DNA of 64,000 nt from Reticulascus tulasneorum (taxonomy: Eukaryota; Ascomycota; Sordariomycetes; Glomerellales; Reticulascaceae), in NCBI GenBank assembly GCA_001557505.1, contig LSAX01000007.1:2852001-2916000 (forward strand), in the 5' to 3' direction. The notes under the pieces are model-generated. The model had not been told where the DNA came from. It did no database searches and saw only the letters and a program-made list of their open reading frames with translations. A program made the translations under genes and the position numbers. This document shows, piece after piece, positions 56,779 to 64,000 of the stretch (position 1 is its first letter; every line of letters begins with the position of its first letter).

Positions 56779-59000
56779 AAGTGTTCCAAAACCGGCTATG
56801 TCCCCCGGAGGCCATAGAAGGGGGGTGGCTTGGGGTGTGTGATGTATTATTGTTCAGATTTGATTTCGAGCAGCATTTCCGGGTGCTTGGGGCGACGTGG
56901 GACATGACCAGACAAACTGTATGCATTCCTAGGTGTTTTAACACAACAGTGTGTTTGGGTCTCTATTATGGGACAGATTGAGAAACATGTATATGACTGC
57001 CAACCGTACCTGGCCTAATAAAAAGTTAAAAAGCACACTCGTTTTGGTGTATATGTTGTGTAAAGCCAAAGCTGGCACAGGCGTTTCCGAGTGAATGAAG
57101 AAACATGAGTAGAACACAATCTTTGAAGAAGCTGAAGCTGGAGATATCAGTAACTGAACCCTGCCTGCTCTTCACAGCTCCGAGCAGATATCTGTGTTGC
57201 CATCACCAAACATCGCCATGCAGCGCTCATCGATCGAGTATGTCGTCTGGAACCTCGGCAGCTCATCGACGGACAACTGTCACTAGGGGTCCCTCTCAGC
57301 ACTCTCCTTGCTTATGGCTTTTTCCGTCGCCAACCCTTGCATTGAACAGCAGGCCGCCGTGGAAATAGCTTAGCGGAATGCTAATCTTGATGACAGACAG
57401 CCAACGTGGTTGACTTGCCGATCATGTTCACTGATGGTCGCGCGGCAATGGCCCGGAAGGTTGCGAATCCTCAGCTTAGCTCCGGTGACGTGGGTAGTCA
57501 CAATTTGCCAAATGGGTTTTAGAGATGCCTCTCCGTGCATCTCTCTAAATATCCCAAAATGACTTACTCCTTCACATGAGAAAGATGTGCATTTCACAGC
57601 TCATAAAATGAAACTTCAAACTCACCGGGGATCCACCAGCGATACAAGTGCTGCCTACCTAAGTAGTTAGGACATAGCAGTAACAGTTAGATGGCCGAGG
57701 TGATGTGCATAAACCAATGAAGGTAGGGGCAGATGCTCGGGAAATCATTCAACATTCAGCCCAACCCCGAGTCTTGACAACGATCACAATATAACGATAT
57801 TGGCCCTATTCTTTTCTCTGCAAGATCACTGAAGCTCTCACTGGACTTTTTCAAGCCAAAGAAGCGGCCTATATCTCCATCCCGATAATGATTGGCCTTT
57901 TCAACCTTCGGTAACCATGCATGGATATGGACCAACGGCAGAATATTCCGTACAAGACATATGCCACTGCGTGTGTTTTTACAGCAGGTCTCTGGTGAGG
58001 TTGATTTAACGACAGAGCTTGGAGAATGGGGTGCAGCTCCATGGTGCCCGCCGATTTCGAAAAAGAGGCTCCCGTCTACCAAATTGAGGAATGGGCGCTG
58101 TCGAATAACTAATCAAGAGAGCAATCTGTGAACCCCTGTGATTGACTGCATATTTGAATCTTGGTGACTGCAGAGCCGGTAGGAGTGCATTAGTCCGTCG
58201 ACTTTGATGGCACGGGCTTCCGCATCTGATGGGTCGTGTGCGTCGTGCTACATACAGTAGCAGAGTCATTCAGCAATGCGAGGGTTTCGCTTTGGAGAAC
58301 TCGTGCATCATGGGAACAATCACAGTCTACTCTTGCTAGCAGGAAGCACGACGGATTGCGATTGGGTTAATTTTGATTGAGCAAAGCACATTTTCTATGA
58401 GATTAAGTTTGCGTTCGAGTCGCTTGAAAGTCTCGATGCCGTGGAACACGACTAATACAGAGGTCGCGTTTGCCAACCAGGAGCTTCACATACTACCTAG
58501 TAGCTTTGTATCCCAATCCATGATCAACATGAAGAATGGTCTATCGTTGATATAAAGCAGAATGAAGAGCTGCATTGGCTTTTAAAGAAGACTACAGAGA
58601 CAAACCGTCCTCTTCTAGAGAATTTAACCTCCTTTACTCACTTTCAACACGCCCGCACTGCAAGCCACACAGAGACAATATGGATGGGACTGAGAGAGTA
58701 GGTGGCGGTGCAGATCGGGCGCACGGGCCTCCACTGTACAACGTGCCACATGTCAGTCTAGACCGTGGCGACAAGCGCGTCCCCCTGGAGGAATCCCTGA
58801 GGAAAAAAGTTCCGAGCGAAACTCGATGATGCTCGACACAATCTGCAGCACCGAGTTTGTAACAAGAGAGCTTTCTTTGATGATTGCACATCAACGCCCA
58901 TCGCTTCCCTGAGCTATACTGGCATCACATGGAGCCGAGATAAGCCTCGCATTCAAGATCTTTTTTTGTGAATTGATCGGCAACCATATCGGAAATCTCT
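56779..59000. other. Intergenic region before RIM2; no gene seen
   Basis: The left end holds the 3' UTR of the zinc-cluster gene, the right end the RIM2 promoter. A minus-strand frame at 57756-58082 (about 108 codons, no ATG) is the longest candidate, but it has no recognisable product. No tRNA or other RNA signature is visible. Confidence 0.45.
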
Positions 59001-60308
59001 ATGGCGCACTTACCCCCATCCTCCGAATACATGTCTGGGAGAGCCGGCAAGAGCCTGGCATCCAGCCGCACAGATGGCGTAGCAGATACCGTCTCGTTCA
59101 TCCAATCTCGGGAGACTGGCGACATCATTCCTGATACCCCGCAGAATCCCGCTGTCATAAAACCATCGCCTTTTGCGAAATCATGGGTGCATTTCATCGC
59201 TGGAGGGTAGGTCGCAAGCGACCCAAGGACTGCGGTCGTGGTTCCGCTGTATACTGGGCAATGCTAACTGTCGGCTCCTTAGGTTTGGCGGCATGACAGC
59301 TGCGACTCTCACGGCACCACTCGATGTTCTCAAAACCCGACTGCAATCCGACTTCTACCAGTCGCAGCTCCGAGCCTCACGGGCTGCTCAAACACAGACA
59401 GCCGTCTCCAGAAACATCTTGCGAGCCATGGGCTTTCACCTGAACGAGACGATGCAGATTCTGGCCACAGTATACCGGACCGAGGGATACCGCGCACTTT
59501 TTAAAGGTCTCGGGCCTAACCTGGTCGGCGTCATACCCGCCCGAAGTATCAACTTCTACGCCTATGGCAATGGTAAGCGACTCATCGCAGACTATGGCAA
59601 TGGCGGAAAGGAGGCGGCTTGGGTGCATCTATCTGCCGGTGTGCTCGCAGGGATTGTAACTTCGACAGCAACAAACCCAATCTGGCTCGTCAAGACTCGA
59701 CTACAGTTGGATAAGAACGTGGCGGAGCAGAGTGGTGGTATAAAGAAGCGCCAATATCGGAACAGCTGGGACTGCCTGAGACAGGTCATCCGCGACGAAG
59801 GGTTTAGAGGCCTGTACAAGGGCATGAGCGCAAGTTATCTTGGTGTTGCCGAGTCGACGATGCAATGGATGTTATACGAACAAATGAAGCGCTATCTGGC
59901 ACTGCGAGAGGAGCGCATTGTGCTGAGTGGGAGGGAAAAGACGGCATGGGATCAGACTGTCGATTGGACTGGAAAGGCTGGTTCTGCCGGTGGTGCTAAG
60001 CTCGTGGCTGCGATTTTAACATACCCACATGAGGTATGTTATGTTGGAGTGAACTCTTTTCCTCTCCTGAGTTGCTCTTTCTAATGCTACTTTCCCAGGT
60101 TGCTCGAACCAGACTGCGACAAGCTCCACTTGCCAACGGAAAGCTCAAGTACACAGGCCTCATCCAGTGCTTCCGCCTTGTGTGGCTGGAAGAAGGCTTC
60201 ATCGGCCTCTATGGCGGCCTCACTCCGCATCTCATGCGCACCGTCCCCAGCGCGGCCATCATGTTCGGCATGTACGAGGTGATCCTGCGACTCTTTGAAA
60301 CTTCTTAG
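59001..60308 (+). CDS. RIM2: Mitochondrial pyrimidine nucleotide carrier Rim2 (SLC25A33/36 type)
   Basis: The carrier exchanges pyrimidine nucleotides across the mitochondrial inner membrane and is needed for mtDNA and iron metabolism in yeast. Exons 59001-59206, 59283-60033 and 60099-60308 give 388 aa. Three carrier repeats are visible. The signatures are PLDVLKTRLQ (Pro81), PIWLVKTRLQ (Pro201, with Trp replacing the acidic residue, as in this subfamily) and PHEVARTRLR (Pro317). Matching EGYRALFKGLGPNL, EGFRGLYKGMSASY and EGFIGLYGGLTPHL boxes end the repeats. A 65-residue polar N-terminal extension precedes helix 1 (HFIAGGFGGMTAATLTAPLD). Introns are 76 and 65 bp. The gene is convergent with SNX3. 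Confidence 0.93.
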
Positions 60309-61085
60309 AAGCCACGCATCTTCTGCCTTGATGCTGCCGTCCCCTTTGTTATTTTTGCCACCTGCATCTCGGACGGCCGGCTTGTCGATTCCGAGAACAC
60401 CTCCGCTTACCGATTTTCTTTGCATACCCCCTTTACCTCTTGTGTACAATACTACAACATAGACCTGGGATGGCCGGCAAACGGGATTCACGGGCCGATT
60501 TTGCATTTACTGGCGTTGGAGAAGGCATCCAAGGGCAGAAGGAAAAGGCACATGTCCTCCAAAAGGAGGCATTGAACTGTATAAAAAAGTGTATAGAGCT
60601 TCTCATAGGGCTTTTGGTTGGATGCCATGGGGTCATCGAGAAATCATCCAAATGCAACACGGATTTTTTAAAAGTCTGGAATCTGCCATGGTATTCCAAT
60701 GTACAGGCACAAGCACACCTTTGGTAAGGCTCATTTTCAGCTACGTAGATTCCGACAACGCCTCCGAAAACAAAGCAACGCTTATGCTATCGACCCCTTG
60801 ATGTCGTGCTTGGCGCAGGGTACTAAGTCGATAGAAGCCAAGGGGGGCCCAAATAGGAGGGATGGAATGCGCTTTTGCCCCCGATGCCATGATTCCCCCA
60901 CAGAGACGAGGACCCGATCCGAATACGATGAGAGAGTCTCATTTTCCTCCGCCATTTACCGAGGTGTGTACCAGCCCTTCCAACAGAGTATCTGATCGAG
61001 ATTTTGGTGGTCTCTTTCGCAACTTCCTAGGTGTCCGGGATCCAGATGATGATAGCGTGGCAGGCCAAGCGAGACGGAGTCGCAG
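60309..61085. other. Convergent 3' flanks of RIM2 and SNX3
   Basis: The spacer is bounded by two stop codons facing each other, so it holds both 3' UTRs. A plus-strand frame crossing its right half (60862-61206) overlaps the last SNX3 exon and has no family match, so I leave it out. Confidence 0.5.
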
Positions 61086-61741
61086 TCACCACGCATTTCG
61101 ATCCCAGTTGGGATCTATTCCTAGGTTAGCGAAAGCTGCCCGACCGTATTCTCCATGCACGGGGAGCGAGATATCTCCTATTCTCCCGCGCAGGCCAAGA
61201 GCCTAAGGGAAACGGCAACGTACCTTGGACAAATGCTGCTAGCACCTTGCTGCCCGTCTGCAACAGAGGGTGGCCGACCACGATCTTGAGAAACTTCTCC
61301 AAACCTGCGCGCCGGCCCTCGATGACGTCGTCGCTGAATCGGTTGGTGAAGACCTTGCCGGGCAGTGGCGGGATGGTGACCCGGGCGCTCTCGCGCTCGA
61401 GAATGTCGCGGAAGTATTCAAAGTCCGAGTATCGGCGCCGCACGCTCGACTGTCGGAGCTTGAAGGCGGGGATGTTGGTCCGGCAGAGGATCTCGTAGTC
61501 GGTATACATGTGCCTGCCTATGCCGTGCGTACGGGGATTTCGCACCTAGGGCTCCGGGTATCAGCCTTTCTCTTCTTTCCTTGCTCATGCCCTCTCTCGG
61601 CCTGCCCCCAGATCTGCTGGTGGGGGCTACGGCGCAGGTATAGGCGAGGACTAGCCAACTCACCTCGATCTCGAGGAAATTCTCCGGTGGCCCGTAGATC
61701 TCGTCAAACGACTGCTGGCGCGTGTCCGGCATTGCTTGCAT
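61086..61741 (-). CDS. SNX3: Sorting nexin 3 (PX-domain retromer adaptor, Snx3/Grd19)
   Basis: Snx3 binds phosphatidylinositol 3-phosphate on endosomes and guides retromer-dependent recycling to the Golgi. Exons 61741-61664, 61545-61224 and 61114-61086 give 142 aa, essentially only a PX domain. Landmarks are [19 protein letters not shown], the lipid-binding RRYSDFEYF (Arg63-Phe71 region), the proline loop IPPLPGKVF (about 84-92), [19 protein letters not shown] and the C-terminal DPNWDRNAW. The last exon codes nine residues and was placed by that conserved C-terminus. Two adjacent Met codons lie at the start; the first (61741) gives the usual [11 protein letters not shown]-terminus. The protein is highly conserved and should be functional. 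Confidence 0.95.
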
Positions 61742-62756
61742 GATAGGCCGATGGAATCGCGAGTTGCCGTCCTGCGACGTTGGGGACGAGGGCTCAGCGC
61801 TGCCAGCGCGAGCTGCGTCGTGGTCTTCGGAATCCGTTTTGGCGGTTTGGGGGGGTTGCCGGGCTAGAGGAGTTGCAGTTCGCGAACGAGGGCTACGTGC
61901 GCTCGTGGTCGGTATCGCTGGGTCTGCAGGGTCGTCCGAGCTGCTGGGAATTGGACGATTTGGGATCTGGCAGAAAGTTGGAGGTGGGGTGCGATGTGAC
62001 CACTGATTATTATTACGAAATGGTCGTCAAAATGCGGGGAGTCGACCAAGGTGCATCAGAGGCTGCAGGTTTTGCCCAATCAAGCAGGTGGGGATAGCAT
62101 CAGCTGCATCACTACCAATCAACGTATTATGTATTTGGTTTTGTAGTCGCTGTCGAGAACTCATGCAGCAGATTATCCATCTATATTTCCCCGAAACAGG
62201 AACGGTAGACCTGAGTGAAGAACAGCTTCACTTCAACGGATAGCCACACATTTGATAGATGGCGAACAACAGTTCGAAACTAATCTTGGGAGTCTCAACT
62301 TGTCTTATTTTCGACCATCACCATGACCTGCGTTGCATTTCTCTACCAATCTTCAACAATCTTTCTTACATGTCCTAAACCAACACCCAGTTTAGGCTTC
62401 AGCAGTACGCCATCAAGGGAGACTCAATTTCAGATCAGACGTCGTCACTCGCTATCCTCAAAGTGATAGTCACAGTCACAACAGCCAAATGCTAAGCATC
62501 ATATGAGCCCCTGGATAACTTCTAAAACAGAGGTCGATGCGTGAATGCCCTTACCTTTGTGAACTCTCCAATCATGCCTCCAGTCGGATCAACCGTACCA
62601 CTTTTCGTCCTTGCATGCCGACAACCAGATGCGGTGGTCTTCGACTATGAGAGGAAGCCTGCACCAGTCTAGCAGCGATCTTTGACTGGCTGAAACTCCC
62701 CAAGCGAAGCGAGCGTGTACTTGATTGCTTGTTCTTGGTATTGTGTGAGAGCTCGA
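61742..62756. other. Intergenic region between SNX3 and PRP21; no gene seen
   Basis: It must carry the SNX3 promoter and 5' UTR on the left and the PRP21 3' UTR on the right. No protein frame or RNA gene is recognisable. Confidence 0.5.
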
Positions 62757-64000
62757 TCACTTGTCTGCAAACTTCTGGTGGATGGCGCGGATTTGCTCTT
62801 CCACATTCACCGACTGAAGGTGGTTAATATGAGCCTGGCTCTTCCCATCAGGATTCCCGTCAAAACTGTGTGTTGCCGCCTTCTTCCTTCTGGCTGCCTC
62901 TTCCTCCGAAACAGCATGGCCGGTGACTCCATCAAAAACATCACTTCTCTGGCTTGCCAATCGCTTCAAGTTGTTGGCCACGTCGGCAGTTGAAAGATTT
63001 GTCGTGGCAGATCGGGCTTCAGCTTTGGCCTTTTGTTCTTTCCACTGGGGATCCAATAACTCAACTAGACGGGGAATTAGTAACTGTAGCAAAACGGCGC
63101 CTGGGATGCCAAATAACTTACTTCTCATGTGCGCCTCGAGCTCGTTCATGGGGATCTGTTGCTTGCACTGTGGGCACAGTGCCATTTGAACTCCTTGTTT
63201 ATTTGCGGCCCGTTGCAGTGCGCGTGGGACGTAGTTCTCCTTAATTTTCATCGGAGCCGCTCCGCCTCGTGCTTCTGCTTGCGCTTGTTGTACCCGAGCA
63301 CGTGCATCCGTCCTCTCCTGGATCCTTCGCTCCTCTTCCTCCTCTGCCGCTGATCTTTGGGGGCCTGCCGGCTGGTAGGTCTGCTGTCCAGGTAGTTGCA
63401 CAGAGTATGACGGCGTTGCCTGTTGTTGAGGAGCATGGCCTGAATGAACCGGCAAGGGATATGAGCTCTGGCCGGGGTAAGTATTGTTGTACATTGCGTC
63501 GTCGTCTGTCGGCATCGCCTCTTCAATCCTCATATTAGAACTGACATTGGCTCTCTCTTCCAGTGACGCATATTGAAGGTCGTTGAGCGTTGTGGGAGGG
63601 GGCAGGGCTGCCTGTTCATCGGCATCCGTGAAGACAATTGTCTCAACAACAACGAAATCGTTCCAGTCTATCCTGGCGAAGTCCAACTTCTTTTGCTCTT
63701 CTTCCTCATCCTTCTTCAGCTTCTGTGACTCCTGGAACTTGAGGTATTCTGCTCGTTGTTTTGCGCGATTCAGGACAAGATATTTGTCTTGAACATTCTT
63801 TTGAATCTCCGCCATGCGCTCCTGTTGCAGTCTTCCACCCTCGCCATCTAGCCCACTTGCTCTAAGCAACGTTGTGTATTGGTCGACTTGGTGTTGGAAG
63901 AAGTTGTGGAAGGTATGGTTCGGAATCAGAAACTGAAATTGCGGGTTACCCGCCTCGCGTTGGGCAAGCTGGGTCATGAACTGCCGCCCATTCTTTGCCA
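62757..64000 (-). CDS. PRP21: SF3a splicing complex subunit 1 (Prp21/SF3A1), 5' truncated by the window edge
   Basis: The protein is part of the U2 snRNP SF3a complex that commits the branch site during spliceosome assembly. Two exon parts are in the window: 64000-63122 (open at the right edge) and 63064-62757, together 394 residues. The 57-bp intron (GTAAGT to TCTAG) splits an Ile codon. The left-most visible part is the end of a SURP module (NGRQFMTQLAQREAGNPQF, LIPNHTFHNFFQHQVDQY). An acidic/basic helical stretch follows, then the conserved IDWNDFVVVETIVF, a Gln/Pro/Ser-rich spacer, an Arg/Glu-rich helix, the Cys-rich LCPQCKQQIPMNELEAHMR and ELLDPQWKEQ. The stop comes soon after, without the ubiquitin-like domain of the animal protein, as usual in fungi. 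The start codon and first SURP lie beyond 64000. Confidence 0.93.
   Translation of the reverse strand, partial: AKNGRQFMTQLAQREAGNPQFQFLIPNHTFHNFFQHQVDQYTTLLRASGLDGEGGRLQQERMAEIQKNVQDKYLVLNRAKQRAEYLKFQESQKLKKDEEEEQKKLDFARIDWNDFVVVETIVFTDADEQAALPPPTTLNDLQYASLEERANVSSNMRIEEAMPTDDDAMYNNTYPGQSSYPLPVHSGHAPQQQATPSYSVQLPGQQTYQPAGPQRSAAEEEEERRIQERTDARARVQQAQAEARGGAAPMKIKENYVPRALQRAANKQGVQMALCPQCKQQIPMNELEAHMRSKLFGIPGAVLLQLLIPRLVELLDPQWKEQKAKAEARSATTNLSTADVANNLKRLASQRSDVFDGVTGHAVSEEEAARRKKAATHSFDGNPDGKSQAHINHLQSVNVEEQIRAIHQKFADK

Noticed and set aside
57756..58082. Minus-strand 108-codon frame
   Set aside because: It begins with TTG, not ATG, and has no recognisable product or introns.
60862..61206. 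Plus-strand 114-codon frame
   Set aside because: It overlaps the last SNX3 exon in antisense and has no family match.

Overview
The window is nuclear DNA of a filamentous ascomycete (Pezizomycotina, most likely a Sordariomycete). Short spliceosomal introns interrupt nearly every gene, intergenic spacers are long, and the proteins are typical fungal orthologues (Pan3, Lsm7, Snx3, Rim2, Ubp6, Lsb5) plus Gal4-type Zn2Cys6 regulators. I saw no rRNA, no convincing tRNA, no CRISPR and no intact transposon. All exon models are hand-built from reading frame, GT-AG (once GC-AG) boundaries and protein family fit.

Layout. 1.5-8.9 kb is a compact housekeeping block: Arp2/3 subunit ARPC4 (minus), the proteasome deubiquitinase Ubp6 (plus, sharing a 507-bp divergent promoter with ARPC4), a 90-aa membrane/coiled-coil protein (minus), a start-less coding-like frame, a sedoheptulose-bisphosphatase-type histidine phosphatase (plus) and a class I methyltransferase (minus). 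8.9-25.1 kb is a 16-kb stretch with no recognisable gene, rich in homopolymer runs, simple repeats and GGTACC/CCTAGG palindromes. It ends at a proline-rich Zn2Cys6 transcription factor (25.1-26.6 kb). 26.6-32.8 kb is again empty. 32.8-39.9 kb looks accessory: an F-box protein, a kinase-fold protein that has lost key catalytic residues, and two exon-like fragments.

40.3-64 kb is a second housekeeping block: an Lsb5-type VHS/GAT protein and an ER UBX protein (both minus), PAN3 (plus) convergent with LSM7 (minus), the small ER-Golgi protein YOS1 (minus), a second Zn2Cys6 factor (plus), the mitochondrial pyrimidine-nucleotide carrier RIM2 (plus) convergent with SNX3 (minus), and the 5'-truncated splicing factor PRP21/SF3A1 running off the right edge.

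Functionally the genes fall into mRNA turnover and splicing (PAN3, LSM7, PRP21), ubiquitin/proteasome/ERAD (UBP6, the UBX protein, the F-box protein), membrane traffic and actin (ARPC4, LSB5, YOS1, SNX3), metabolism (SHB17, RIM2) and transcription (two zinc-cluster factors). They read as independent genes, not one pathway cluster. The most unusual points are the degenerate kinase, the RGG-rich extension on Lsm7, the tiny coding exons of ARPC4, the large gene-free interval before the first transcription factor with an unexplained 304-codon frame inside it, and a possible frame-breaking exon in the second transcription factor.
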